Below are positions 1 to 9,021 of a stretch of DNA of 64,000 bases, piece by piece. A program made the translations under genes and the position numbers. The notes beneath the pieces are model-generated. The model saw only the letters and a list, made by a program, of their open reading frames with translations. It did no database searches and had not been told where the DNA came from. Source of the stretch: Stenomitos rutilans HA7619-LM2 (GTDB lineage: Bacteria > Cyanobacteriota > Cyanobacteriia > Leptolyngbyales > Leptolyngbyaceae); NCBI GenBank assembly GCA_019358945.1, contig JAHHIE010000029.1, positions 21,258 to 85,257 on the forward strand, given 5' to 3'. Every line of letters starts with the position of its first letter. The stretch's first letter is position 1.

Positions 1-2575
1 GCTGCATGGAGCCAAATAGAGACCCTGCGACGCGCAATGCTTCGGCAGATTGGGTTAAGCCAAAGATTTGATCATAGATGGGGTTCTTCTCAGACGCTGC
101 GGTGCGCTGCTCAGGCGATTCAAGCTTCAGTAGCGTCTTACCGCGCAAGTCCTCATCCCAGGCGACTGAGATGAAGTGATCTTCAAACCAGTCGGAGGGA
201 TAGACGGGCGGAATTCGGACTGGGTTTGATCGCGCCAACAGTAACCAACGACCATCCTCGGTAAGGTAGCCAATTTCGGCTACGTAGTCACGATCGCTTA
301 CCGGAATCGGCACATACCAGTCACGGGCTAGCTCATCACAATCATACTGCTGCAAGCTGTGGGCACTGGTTTGATGCAGGTCAACAGCGGTAACATCATA
401 CAGCCGCAGGGCAAGCTTCTGCCCACCTTGTCGCCGTAGTTCTTCCTTATGTTCGCTGGGGGTATCCCAGTAAGCGTAACCCCACTGCGGATCACGAGGC
501 ATGAGGACGATGCGGCTTTCGCCATAGCCCTCTGGCAGTTCGGGCAGTCCTTCATCGACCGATGCCAAGGCCCCGCTGCTGAGGTCGGTTTGCCCAACGT
601 TATATTTAACCGCTTCCACATCAGCCTGGGCCTTGTCGTTAGATAATGCGGCTAAGGCTGCCAGACCAGCTCCGGCTGCCAGCGTTGCGCCTCCAACCAC
701 GTTCGCGTCTCCTGCTTGAATGGTTGGGATGCGGATCGAGTTCGACCGCGCCAGTGATAGCCAGTATCGATCTTCTGTGATGTAACCTACTTCGGCAAGG
801 TAGTCGCGATCGGGCCGAACGGTGGTCGTATGTTGCGTGCTATTTTCTGCAACCGGAAACTCCTGAAAGCTTTGAGGGCGCTGCTCATTCAGGTTCAGCC
901 CGGTGACATCGTACAGCCGTAGTTTCAGGATGCGCCCTCCTTGCTGACGCACTTCAGCTTTGTGAGCATCTGGTGCCTCCCATTCTGCAAACGCCTGGTA
1001 GTTATCTTGCGGAGCCAGGGTAATGCGGCTACGGGCGCTTCCTCCCCCGTTGCTTGCTAAACCTCCCAGTGCAGCCGCTCCAGCCGCAGCAGCCATGCCC
1101 CCTGCGACGATCGCGGCTCCTGGTACACCTTCTTTGGGTGGGATGACAGCAGGTAAAGGAGGTTCTACGGGGGGAACGGTATCCGTAGGTGATGCCACAG
1201 CGGGCGGTGCAACTACCGGCGGTGCAACTATCGGCGGTGCAACCGTGGGTGGCTCAATAACGGGTGGTGGGTCGATCTCCAGACTCTCTGCTTCTTCAGG
1301 AGCCGCTAGCCCAGTCAGCCCTGCTGCTCCAGCCCCCGCTGCCACTGTGCCTCCTGCGATCGCAGCATCCCCAGCAGAAACAGCCCCAGCGACAGGAGGC
1401 ACCTCTGCTGGTGGGACAACGGGTGGAGTGGGTAGGCGATCGAGCGGTGTTGCAATACCAGGTGGCGTCACAGACGCAGGGGCTGCCCCACGACCCCTTA
1501 ACCAGAGCCAGAGCGGGATGCCGATTAGAGGCAACAGTAACAACCACCAGGGCGATACGCCTTGGGGTTCAGTGCTTGCTGTGGGTGACACAGCCGCCGC
1601 GTCGGGATTAGTGGAAGCACTTGCTACAGGGCTAGGAGACGCAGATGGGCTAACAGGTGCTGGGCTGGTATCAGCCGCTGCTTGCGTGCCTGTTTCCCGT
1701 GCGGCTTCGATCATGGCCTGACTGCTGGATGCGGTTGCCACGCCCAAGAACGCAAGCACCCCAGGGCTAGGAGTCCCTTTATAAACGTATGACAGCGGTT
1801 GCGAGAAGGGGTAGCGCGGGTCATCTGGCAGCGTTTTGTGCATGGAGATGATGCGGACATCTTGACGATCGAGTACCTGATCGGCGATCGCATACCCAAT
1901 GCCGTCTGTTCCTAACGCCTGAATCACTTCGCCAGTGCTGTCTTTCGTTGTTTGTTTTGCCGTCTCACCTGTCTTAAAGGGAGCTTTTTGGAAGACAGGA
2001 TAGGGACGAAAGGCTTGACGTGTATCGCTGTAGTCAGGGCGATCGACAAAGCGAATGGAACCTGGAGTACCACCCAGTTCAGACCAATTCTTAATTTCGC
2101 CTCGAAAAATTCTGGCAAACTGCTCAAACGTAATGTTGCCAGTAAACGGGCTATTCGGCCCTACGATAATCGCAATCTTGTGACGCGCGATCGGCTTGGC
2201 GACCAGCCCTTGCTGCTTTTCTTGGGTTGTCAATGGGCGACCGATCGCCGCTAGATCGACCGTTCCATCTAAGAGTGCTTTCAAGGCCGCATCACTGCCT
2301 TCCTCGGCTAGGGTGATACTGGTACCGACATACTTCGCCTCATAGACTTTTTTCAGTGCCTGATTGATGGTCGCCATGCTGCTTGAGCCATCAATCTTGA
2401 CCGTTGTGCCTTGAGGAATCACATTGGGTGAGGAGACTGACGGAGCCGATGATTGCGCTAGCACTGGATCAATAGCAAGTAGCGTTGCCAGGGGCCTAGA
2501 AGCCGTAAGCAGGGCTAAGAAGAGTACCAGACCGAGAATGGGAGTGTCTTTAGAAGGCGACGTTCGTTGCGGCAT
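1..2575 (-). CDS. PstS-like substrate-binding protein fused to two DUF4912 domains (3' end outside window)
   Basis: The reading frame is open from an ATG at 2575 to the left edge (858 codons), so the C-terminus is missing. Residues 1-50 look like a signal peptide or anchor ending near a VLAQSSA segment. Residues about 50-300 resemble phosphate-binding PstS proteins: an early KIDGSSSMATI segment, then GRPLTTQEK, IIVGPNSPFTGN and GEIKNWSELGG. A Pro/Ala/Ser linker follows, one strong membrane segment near residue 342 (WWLLLLPLIGIPLWLW), a long Pro/Val/Ala-rich stretch, and two copies of a DUF4912-like unit near residues 518 and 688 (ITLAPQDNYQAFAEW and IVLMPRDPQWGYAYW). The binding domain should sit outside the cytoplasmic membrane. 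The role of DUF4912 is not established. Nearby PhoD and PhoU genes support a phosphate link, but ligand binding is inferred. Confidence 0.85.
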   Translation of the reverse strand, partial: MPQRTSPSKDTPILGLVLFLALLTASRPLATLLAIDPVLAQSSAPSVSSPNVIPQGTTVKIDGSSSMATINQALKKVYEAKYVGTSITLAEEGSDAALKALLDGTVDLAAIGRPLTTQEKQQGLVAKPIARHKIAIIVGPNSPFTGNITFEQFARIFRGEIKNWSELGGTPGSIRFVDRPDYSDTRQAFRPYPVFQKAPFKTGETAKQTTKDSTGEVIQALGTDGIGYAIADQVLDRQDVRIISMHKTLPDDPRYPFSQPLSYVYKGTPSPGVLAFLGVATASSSQAMIEAARETGTQAAADTSPAPVSPSASPSPVASASTNPDAAAVSPTASTEPQGVSPWWLLLLPLIGIPLWLWLRGRGAAPASVTPPGIATPLDRLPTPPVVPPAEVPPVAGAVSAGDAAIAGGTVAAGAGAAGLTGLAAPEEAESLEIDPPPVIEPPTVAPPIVAPPVVAPPAVASPTDTVPPVEPPLPAVIPPKEGVPGAAIVAGGMAAAAGAAALGGLASNGGGSARSRITLAPQDNYQAFAEWEAPDAHKAEVRQQGGRILKLRLYDVTGLNLNEQRPQSFQEFPVAENSTQHTTTVRPDRDYLAEVGYITEDRYWLSLARSNSIRIPTIQAGDANVVGGATLAAGAGLAALAALSNDKAQADVEAVKYNVGQTDLSSGALASVDEGLPELPEGYGESRIVLMPRDPQWGYAYWDTPSEHKEELRRQGGQKLALRLYDVTAVDLHQTSAHSLQQYDCDELARDWYVPIPVSDRDYVAEIGYLTEDGRWLLLARSNPVRIPPVYPSDWFEDHFISVAWDEDLRGKTLLKLESPEQRTAASEKNPIYDQIFGLTQSAEALRVAGSLFGSMQ

Positions 2576-3077
2576 TGTGGTAAAAGCTTTTGGAACACTC
2601 TATATAAAGTCCCTGATTGGAAGCAGCCTAAAGCTAAAAGCAGCCTAAGCAACCCTAACTGAGGTTAACTTTTGCAAAGGACGAGCCAATTATACCGCCA
2701 CCACGTCAGAGGTAAAGACAGGCGAGAAAACGAATTTTGCATAAGGTTATAACCTATACCGCTATATCCTCTCATACGAGGGGCTTTGGATGATTCAGCG
2801 CCCCCCAACTCGCCCGACCATCAAAAAGCTCGGTTTTTACGCACGTGCACGGTAGAGCTTCATCAATAATTCATTCTTTCTTGATGGAAAATTAGCCTAA
2901 GCACCAAAGGCATAGCGTATATTTAAGTTGTCTCAAGGCAAATTATCAGTACTTCTATACGTAAGCCCCTCCAGTTCTACCCGAATTGGGGGGTATTTTA
3001 ATGCTCGAAGGCGCTTAGGCACCCTGCCGCTACACACTAGAGTCCATGCTTCATTCCAACTCAAACGTTGATGAGGG
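2576..3077. other. Intergenic region upstream of the PstS-DUF4912 gene
   Basis: No gene is supported here. Read toward the minus-strand gene, 2620-2680 holds a run of TTAG/TTAA-centred 7-8-mers (GTTAACCT, GTTAGGGT, CTTAGGCT) spaced 10 bp apart. This loosely resembles cyanobacterial Pho boxes, whose period is 11 bp, so the resemblance is weak. The rest (2700-3077) shows nothing I can name. Confidence 0.3.
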
Positions 3078-3959
3078 CTAATCAACATGACGAAACTGAA
3101 GATCAAAGCCTTCTCGACGGCTACGTAGACTGTAGTAAAGTACAGCTTTGGTTGCTTGCCAAAACGGCATTGTGATTGCATTGAGAAACAGGCTGAACGT
3201 CACTAAGAAGGTGTAACCGATGATTTGGCGAGCCAAAAAATCTAGCTGCAATGCTTGCAACACTAATCTTAAAAGCCGAAAACCGAAGATGTTGGCAACC
3301 AAATAAGAAAGTGGGCAAGTCAAAGCAAACACAATAGCAATAACGCCAAAGATAAAAAAGGATGATCCTTTAGTCAGGTTATGGCAGCGCTTAATGGCTC
3401 TCGTAGGCTTGTAATTACACTCTAGGCTGAGAGGAAGCTCTACAACAAAATAGCGCATGTAAAACGAAAGCGCTGCCACTATCCAGAGAAGATTTCCGCC
3501 CAGCCCGATCGCCAAACTAATTGGTTCTGCAACAGGATTAGCGGGATCTGGTTCTGACAGTGAAGGTAGTGAAACAGAAAAAATGATTGGCGCAAGTGCA
3601 ATGATAACTCCAATGAGAAAAATGATTAGTATGAGGGCAATAAAGGCGACCGCAATAGCCATTAAAAGGATGAGAAGATTGGTGATTAATACACTCCATC
3701 CGTGTTCTTTAACTTGCTGTTGCAACGAAGCCGTTTGTTCTGGTGATTGAACTAAATCATAAAAGGATAACTGTGCCAGAAGCGCTGAGCGTGAGCAGAA
3801 TTTAGCCCAACCGTAGATCGGGATTAGTAGCCATAGATGAGCCATTATCGCCATGCGTAAATAAGGCTTGAACCGCAAGAAATAGAGCCGCAACCCAGTG
3901 GTCACGATATTACCAATACTGGAAAGTTGCTGAGAGTTGAGCAGATTCGGATCAAGCAT
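3078..3959 (-). CDS. Multi-pass membrane protein, paralogue of the 10982-11968 product
   Basis: The start is placed at the ATG at 3959 (MLDPNLLNSQQLS), because the longer frame overlaps the upstream DUF58 gene; this leaves a 4-nt gap to that gene's stop and implies translational coupling. The roughly 293-residue protein has several hydrophobic spans (AHLWLLIPIYGWAKF, the long NLLILLMAIAVAFIAL stretch, GNLLWIVAALSFYMRY, FFIFGVIAIVFAL). Its start (IGNIVTTGLRLYFLRFKPY) and end (WQATKAVLYYSLRSRREGFD) closely match the product at 10982-11968 (VGNVVTAGFRLYGANFKQY; WQAIKAVIYYDLRSRREGLG), so the two are paralogues. No enzymatic motif is visible. Such proteins are commonly found beside DUF58, RDD and SpoIIM genes; the function is unknown. 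Confidence 0.8.
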   Translation of the reverse strand: MLDPNLLNSQQLSSIGNIVTTGLRLYFLRFKPYLRMAIMAHLWLLIPIYGWAKFCSRSALLAQLSFYDLVQSPEQTASLQQQVKEHGWSVLITNLLILLMAIAVAFIALILIIFLIGVIIALAPIIFSVSLPSLSEPDPANPVAEPISLAIGLGGNLLWIVAALSFYMRYFVVELPLSLECNYKPTRAIKRCHNLTKGSSFFIFGVIAIVFALTCPLSYLVANIFGFRLLRLVLQALQLDFLARQIIGYTFLVTFSLFLNAITMPFWQATKAVLYYSLRSRREGFDLQFRHVD

Positions 3960-3963
3960 TTTA

Positions 3964-5292
3964 CTAAAGCTGATTGCGGACTTTGAGTTGGAGGTAGCGA
4001 TCGACCAACTGGTTACTGATTTGATCGGCAGGTGCATCCAACACCAGAACGCCTTTCTGCTTGAGTTTTGCCAGTGCTAATTGACGCTGTGAGAGCAGAT
4101 CGAGGGCAACCGCGCGTGCGTATGTATCGGGAATATCAGCGGTAAAGGTGTTTGCTTGCACATCCACTTGAGGATCTCGCAGCGTGACACAAAAGGGGAG
4201 ATGGCGTGGAGCTAGCCGTCCCATTGCTGCCAGCAGTTCGGTAGAAGCGGTGGCGTCAATCACTTCCGTCAACAGTACGACTAACGCACGACGGGTTTGG
4301 CGTATGGCAACGGTGGTGACGGCTCCTACATAGTCTGGTTCTAGCAAGGCTGGCTCGATCGGGGTTAAGCGCTCAATGATTTTGGGGAGTTGGGTTTGTC
4401 CGCGCTCTGGTGGTATCCAGGCGTGCATTTGACGATCGAACACGCCGATACCCACTCGATCGCCCCGATTTAAGCCTGTCAGCGCGAGTGATAATGCTGC
4501 ATTCAAGCCCCAATCAAAGCGTGCCAGTCCTTTTACTTGAGCGGTCATCAACCGTCCGCGATCAAGCAAGATCAGCAGCGTTTGCTCTTGTTCGGGTTCT
4601 AAGACTCGCACCAAAACACGACTGCGGCGAGCGGTTGCTTTCCAGTCAATCAAGCGAGGGTCGTCCCCTATAGCATATTCGCGCAGTTCCGAAAACTCGG
4701 TACCAATGCCCTGCCGACGAGCACGACGAATACTTCCACTGGTTTGCAGCGTGAGGCGAATGGAGAGCGATCGCAGCCCAATCAGGTCAGGATACACCGC
4801 GACAGTCTGGCTCTGCGGCAATGTCCAGTTGTGCCATGCTAGCCTCCATGCTCCCAACTGGCGCACCTGAATATCACCCCAGGCATACTCGCCACGTTTC
4901 GCTGGAAACACCTGATACGTTAATTCTTCGCGGCTATGGGCAGGCAACGAGACGCTTAAAAGCTTTGTAGTAGTCGAGAATGCCTGCGGGTAGAAATCCC
5001 GAATTTGCAGCACAGCAGGTTGGTAACCCGTCTTTACCGTGAGCTGCACCGGGTTGTCGCGTCCGATCGACAGCCTCTCTAGGCGATCGCGCTCTACCAC
5101 TGCACGATGAGACTTCACACGTCGCGCATCCACCACTGCCAACAGCAGCACCACCGCATCGAACCCCAACGTCAGCAGGATGGAAAACCCCAAAAATTGT
5201 GGGTTGATGACATCAGACCCGATCGCAGCCGCCCCCAGCCCGATCGCACTACCGAGCAACAGTAATTGATACACGCGGCGAGAAGGAACCAT
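3964..5292 (-). CDS. DUF58 domain-containing protein
   Basis: The 442-residue protein has two N-terminal membrane segments (residues about 8-28 and 33-55) and then a cytoplasmic region. The DUF58 signature is clear around residues 200-225 (EFSELREYAIGDDPRLIDWK), followed by a von Willebrand A-like stretch (TLLILLDRGRLMTAQ; GLNRGDRVGIGVFD). DUF58 proteins usually sit with MoxR ATPases and membrane proteins; the MoxR gene is not in view here. The gene leads a two-gene minus-strand operon with the membrane protein at 3078-3959. The related SpoIIM, membrane and RDD genes lie 5 kb away at 9902-12773, so the usual cluster looks split. The biochemical role of the family is poorly defined. Confidence 0.88.
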   Translation of the reverse strand: MVPSRRVYQLLLLGSAIGLGAAAIGSDVINPQFLGFSILLTLGFDAVVLLLAVVDARRVKSHRAVVERDRLERLSIGRDNPVQLTVKTGYQPAVLQIRDFYPQAFSTTTKLLSVSLPAHSREELTYQVFPAKRGEYAWGDIQVRQLGAWRLAWHNWTLPQSQTVAVYPDLIGLRSLSIRLTLQTSGSIRRARRQGIGTEFSELREYAIGDDPRLIDWKATARRSRVLVRVLEPEQEQTLLILLDRGRLMTAQVKGLARFDWGLNAALSLALTGLNRGDRVGIGVFDRQMHAWIPPERGQTQLPKIIERLTPIEPALLEPDYVGAVTTVAIRQTRRALVVLLTEVIDATASTELLAAMGRLAPRHLPFCVTLRDPQVDVQANTFTADIPDTYARAVALDLLSQRQLALAKLKQKGVLVLDAPADQISNQLVDRYLQLKVRNQL

Positions 5293-5423
5293 AAGCAGAG
5301 CCGTGATGTTGCGTCATCATCCTAACGCTGCGAGAGGGTGAGGGGAACGGTGGAAGCGGGGGAAGCCAGGGGAGCAGAGGGAGCAGGGAAGAATGGTTGT
5401 GAGTAGAGTTTTGATCATTGTAC

Positions 5424-5590
5424 TAGGGCGTGGTTTAAAACCCTCGAAAGCCCCCCACCCCCAATTCTGGGGGCTTCCAAACAGGCTTCAAAGTCCCCCA
5501 ATCTTGGGGGCTTAAAGCCCTTTGGGCATACAAGAAAAAGGGGCAGAAGCTTCAGCAACGAAGCGATTAGGAGTTTTAAAACACAGCCTA
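5424..5590. mobile_element. MITE-like inverted-repeat element between the DUF58 and phoD genes
   Basis: The ends form an imperfect inverted repeat: the left end begins TAGGGCGTGGTTTAAAACCC and the right end, reverse-complemented, reads TAGGCTGTGTTTTAAAACTC, 16 of 20 matching. The TA on each side could be a TA target duplication of the IS630/Tc1 type. The interior has G/C-run hairpins (CCCCCA...TGGGGG) and no coding capacity. The rest of the 5293-5712 gap is low-complexity GGAGC/CCCTGC sequence with no gene. Confidence 0.55.
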
Positions 5591-5712
5591 ACCAGGTTGG
5601 AAGGCAGTCAGCAACCAGCCTCTACTGCCCTGCAACTTCCCCTTACCTCCCTTACTTCCTCTGCCTCTCCTGCCCTTGCCGCCCCTGCTTCCCCTGTGCT
5701 CCCTCTTCCTTT

Positions 5713-7410
5713 CTACACCGACGTGACATCCTGAATCAACACCTGATCACGTGGCACGCGGAATGCCTTGAGGGTTGAGAGCGTGCCACCTGGTTTGAGG
5801 ATATCGCTTACAACTTTGAAGGTGCAGGTGAGGGCTTCGGGTGTCACTTCAACCAGGTTATAGCCGTGCGTTGCCGAGTTGAAGTACTGAATGTGTGGAT
5901 TGCTGCCTCGGAGTACCTGCGTCAGAATGTCGATCGGTACCGATGGGGTGCCTGACGGTGAGTTTTGTTCGGCAAAGTTGGAGGACGTGGTGGAGCCAAC
6001 AACAAATTCAACGCCGATCGGAGGGTCGGTAGGGCTGTCAAAGTTCACTCGTTGGTAGCCTGCAATGAACGTATGCAAATCGCCCGTGATGGTGACAAAG
6101 TTTTTGACTCCAGCCTCGCTGAGCGTTTTGAACAGCAGCGATCGCTCGACAGGGTAGCCATCCCACTGATCCAACGTGATGAATAAATCAGGAGTTGGCG
6201 ACCCCAAAAGCTGCGTGGCAAACGCTGATAGCACTTTAAGCTGCATGGTGGTCACTTCGTTGCCCCAAATCTTCCAGGTGCGGGAAGACGTTGTGATTTG
6301 CTTGAGGAACCACTGGCGCTGCTTTAGCCCTAGCATGGTGCGATCGGGGGCATTGCGTCCTGGACAATCTGGCACAATGGTGCGCCTGCTAGAAAGATAG
6401 GTTTGGTTCTGTGCGGTCAGGTCGTCGCAGGGTGGCCCGTTGCGATAAAGGCGCTCATCCGTCATCACCAATTCCAGCAGTTTACCCACTTTGAACGATC
6501 GGTAAATTTGAATGGCCTCCAGGGGCTTTTCCGTTTCTTCAAAAGGCACGCTGGTGGCGGTATATTCTGCCCAGGCTTTAGTCGCAGTCTGACGCAACTC
6601 TGGCTTACGGAAAGGCACCTGATCGGGGGCATTCACCTTAAAGCAATCGTTGGCAAATTCATGGTCATCCCAGATGGTGATGAAGGCGAACTTCTCGCGA
6701 ATGCTTTGCAGGTCTGGGTCACTGTTGTACGTCTGGTAGAGAAAACGGTAGTCTGCCAGGGTGGAAGCGGAGGGCTGACCACTGGGGAGGGCGATCGGTC
6801 TCACACCGCGTTGAAAGCTGGTATCGCCCACCGTTTCGTAGATATAGTCACCCAGAAAAACGATGAAATCAAGGTCTTCTCCTGCCAGGAACCGATAGGC
6901 GTTGTAGTAACCATTGGTGTAATCCTGACAGTTGATGTAGGCGAAGCGCACCTTGTCTAGGTCGGCATTGGGGGCAGGTAGGGTTTTGAAGCGGCCCGTC
7001 TGGCTGGCCGTCCCGTCGTAAAGGAAGCGGTAGTAGTAAGTGGTAGAGGGCTTTAGTTCATTGCGATCGAGGCTGATTTTAACCGTATAGTCCTTTGCTT
7101 TGTTGGTTTTGGCGACTCCGCGCAAAGTTGCGATCGCGCCAAAGCCAGCATCTTCAGACACCTCAAAGGCAACCCGCACCTGACGTGATGCCTGCGCTGC
7201 AAGCCGAGTCCACAAGGTAATCCCACGCGATCGAGGATCACCAGACGCCACGCTTTGAGGGAATAAATTGGTTGCTGCATTGACAGGCTCGACAGCAAAC
7301 AGCTTGTCAATCTCTAATTGATCCAGCCCCAGTAATGCTGGAATTTCACGGCCTGCCCAAACCACCACACCCGCTGCCAGCGAATATTTCAGAAACGATC
7401 GTCTGTCCAT
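5713..7410 (-). CDS. phoD: Alkaline phosphatase PhoD, Tat-exported
   Basis: The 565-residue product begins with a twin-arginine signal (DRRSFLKYS, residues 2-10, then a hydrophobic stretch), so export in folded form is expected. PhoD family marks follow in order: the N-terminal domain segment SVASGDPRSRGITLWTRL; YINCQDYTNGYYNAYRFL; the metal-site segments FIVFLGDYIYE and TIWDDHEFANDC; WGNEVTTMQL; and VTITGDLHTF near the C-terminus. PhoD enzymes hydrolyse phosphomonoesters and diesters outside the cytoplasm with iron and calcium, releasing phosphate under starvation. Length and metal-binding motifs look complete. A triple Pho-box-like repeat lies about 140 bp upstream of the start, supporting control by the phosphate two-component system. 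Confidence 0.93.
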   Translation of the reverse strand: MDRRSFLKYSLAAGVVVWAGREIPALLGLDQLEIDKLFAVEPVNAATNLFPQSVASGDPRSRGITLWTRLAAQASRQVRVAFEVSEDAGFGAIATLRGVAKTNKAKDYTVKISLDRNELKPSTTYYYRFLYDGTASQTGRFKTLPAPNADLDKVRFAYINCQDYTNGYYNAYRFLAGEDLDFIVFLGDYIYETVGDTSFQRGVRPIALPSGQPSASTLADYRFLYQTYNSDPDLQSIREKFAFITIWDDHEFANDCFKVNAPDQVPFRKPELRQTATKAWAEYTATSVPFEETEKPLEAIQIYRSFKVGKLLELVMTDERLYRNGPPCDDLTAQNQTYLSSRRTIVPDCPGRNAPDRTMLGLKQRQWFLKQITTSSRTWKIWGNEVTTMQLKVLSAFATQLLGSPTPDLFITLDQWDGYPVERSLLFKTLSEAGVKNFVTITGDLHTFIAGYQRVNFDSPTDPPIGVEFVVGSTTSSNFAEQNSPSGTPSVPIDILTQVLRGSNPHIQYFNSATHGYNLVEVTPEALTCTFKVVSDILKPGGTLSTLKAFRVPRDQVLIQDVTSV

Positions 7411-7549
7411 GCCATTTTCCTCAAGTGCTCTCTTCCTGCCCTCTGTTGCACAGCCTCTAGATATGCCAAAATTACGTTACACAGTGACAACCGACAAGGG
7501 CAAGAGCTTTATTTCGATCAGTGCTATTGCTGACCAGACTACGTTGTCA

Positions 7550-7579
7550 GGTTTAAGCAGCCCTTAAGCGTGGTTTAAA
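7550..7579 (-). promoter_or_regulatory. Candidate Pho box upstream of phoD (three 8-mers, 11-bp period)
   Basis: Read on the minus strand, three 8-mers (TTTAAACC, CTTAAGGG, CTTAAACC) occupy 7572-7579, 7561-7568 and 7550-7557, separated by exactly 3 bp. Tandem YTTAA-type octamers with 3-bp spacing are the layout known for cyanobacterial phosphate-response boxes. They sit 140-170 bp before the phoD start. The remainder of the 7411-7730 gap is low-complexity AAGGCAAAAGG/GCTGATAGCT sequence without a gene. Confidence 0.55.
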
Positions 7580-7730
7580 GAAGACTAGCCACTTTGGGAA
7601 ATTACCGAGCAGGATGAGGACAGAAGGCAGAAGGAGAAAGGCAAAAGGCAAAAGGGGAAGGGGCTGACCGCTGATAGCTGATAGCTGACCGCTAACTTAG
7701 CTCATAACTCCCCTGCTTTCTCTGCTCCCC

Positions 7731-8717
7731 TCACTCCTGTCCCGCCGATGGCTGTGTATTCAGGTACGACAAGAAGTCCTCCAGCTCATCGTCGGTGAGT
7801 TCACTGCGAGTTTTTTTGCCGTAGGTTTTTTGCAGGTAGGTGCTGCCCTGACGCTTGCTCCAGCCGATGCGATCGATCTCCACCCCAATCTGCGAGATCA
7901 ACGAGGATAAATCTCTTGACGCGCTTTCAGATGTGCCAGCATCCGCAGGAGTCTCTTTGTTAGCGGTTGGTTTACGGGGTTTGCTTCTAGAGACTGGTGC
8001 CTCAGCGGCAGGAAGAGGCTCGTCAGTGGTAAGCGCGCGATCGGGTTCCTCTTCAACGAATGGTTCGGCTTCGTCATATGGAGCCTCGTCATACGGAGCC
8101 TGATCATACGGAGTCTCGTCGTCAGGACTATCATCTCGATCGAAGGGTGCTTCATCGTCTGGTACGTCCTCAAGCGGTGTCTGCCAACCCTCTAGCGCCC
8201 TTTCGGAACGATCAAGGGTTGGTACAGATGGGTCAACGGCTGGGGTGGAGAAGGACGCGTTTGGAAGGTGAGATAGCAGCGCTGGCTCGATCGTTAACGG
8301 GGGAAAAGTGGGCGGAGGGGGGATCGTTGCCTCATTACCTGCCAAGGCGATCGGAGGCACATCGCTTGGAGGTGCAACCTCATTGAACGTCGGCAGCGCT
8401 ATGTCCGCTGGTGTTCGTGGCGTTGCTGGAGCATTGGCGTAGGGAAAGGGTAACGTAGTACTTGCTATCGGAACGGGCTGCACGTTTAGAGCGATACCCA
8501 GCAGTACTAACACCCGTAGCCGTGCCTGATCTTCTGCCTGTTCAACGGTCGTTGCGGCGGCTAAGCTCGTTGCTAGCGTCATATTGCCTAGCTGCACGAT
8601 CGCCCGTACAACAAAGCGATCGGCATGAATTTGCACCAATTCAGTCAGTAGCCCACTGGCAGGATATCGGGTTTGTAATTGGGCAAAGAGTGTGGGTAGG
8701 TCTAGGGCTTCAGGCAT
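7731..8717 (-). CDS. Conserved cyanobacterial protein of unknown function, acidic repeat linker
   Basis: I place the start at the ATG at 8717 (MPEALDLPTLFAQLQ); a longer frame to 8789 adds 24 residues without recognisable sequence. The protein has three parts: an N-terminal alpha/beta unit of about 75 residues ending AEDQARLRVLVLLGI, faintly like a double-stranded-RNA-binding fold; a long Pro/Ala/acidic linker with tandem YDEAPYDEA-type repeats (DNA at 8060-8110); and a conserved C-terminal helical segment (IDRIGWSKRQGSTYLQKTYG, then LTDDELEDFLSYL). That C-terminal motif recurs in cyanobacterial hypothetical proteins as I recall them, but I cannot assign a function. It is monocistronic between phoD and phoU. 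Confidence 0.75.
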   Translation of the reverse strand: MPEALDLPTLFAQLQTRYPASGLLTELVQIHADRFVVRAIVQLGNMTLATSLAAATTVEQAEDQARLRVLVLLGIALNVQPVPIASTTLPFPYANAPATPRTPADIALPTFNEVAPPSDVPPIALAGNEATIPPPPTFPPLTIEPALLSHLPNASFSTPAVDPSVPTLDRSERALEGWQTPLEDVPDDEAPFDRDDSPDDETPYDQAPYDEAPYDEAEPFVEEEPDRALTTDEPLPAAEAPVSRSKPRKPTANKETPADAGTSESASRDLSSLISQIGVEIDRIGWSKRQGSTYLQKTYGKKTRSELTDDELEDFLSYLNTQPSAGQE

Positions 8718-9021
8718 GGCGACAGCAGGAGTTGAAGGAGGATGATAGATGGTTGGGGCGTAAGTAATGATAGAAAGCGATTTAAGCAAGTCAGTGCAGC
8801 TTGCTCAGCATAAGGTGTAGCAGTGCATCTTGAGACGTTTGAGGGTTCTTAGCTGATTGACTGATCAATCTTTTAGCCCACCCAGTACCAATCGACCGTT
8901 CCACGCTTGTTTCATTGTGACGATGTCTTGCAGCCGACTGTCAAGATTTTTTACCTGCGATAAGCTTGACAACTATACTTGTCTACAGAAGTGCCTGCGA
9001 ACAATCTAGAATTTTTCCAGG
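8718..9021. other. Intergenic region between divergent hypothetical gene and phoU
   Basis: About 300 bp carry the promoters of two divergent genes. No clear repeat, terminator or RNA gene is visible. A TTGACA at 8967-8972 lacks a TATAAT-like partner at the right spacing. Confidence 0.3.

Noticed and set aside
2620..2680. Pho box upstream of the PstS-DUF4912 gene
   Set aside because: The spacing is 10 bp instead of 11 and the octamers are degenerate; not strong enough to list as a site.
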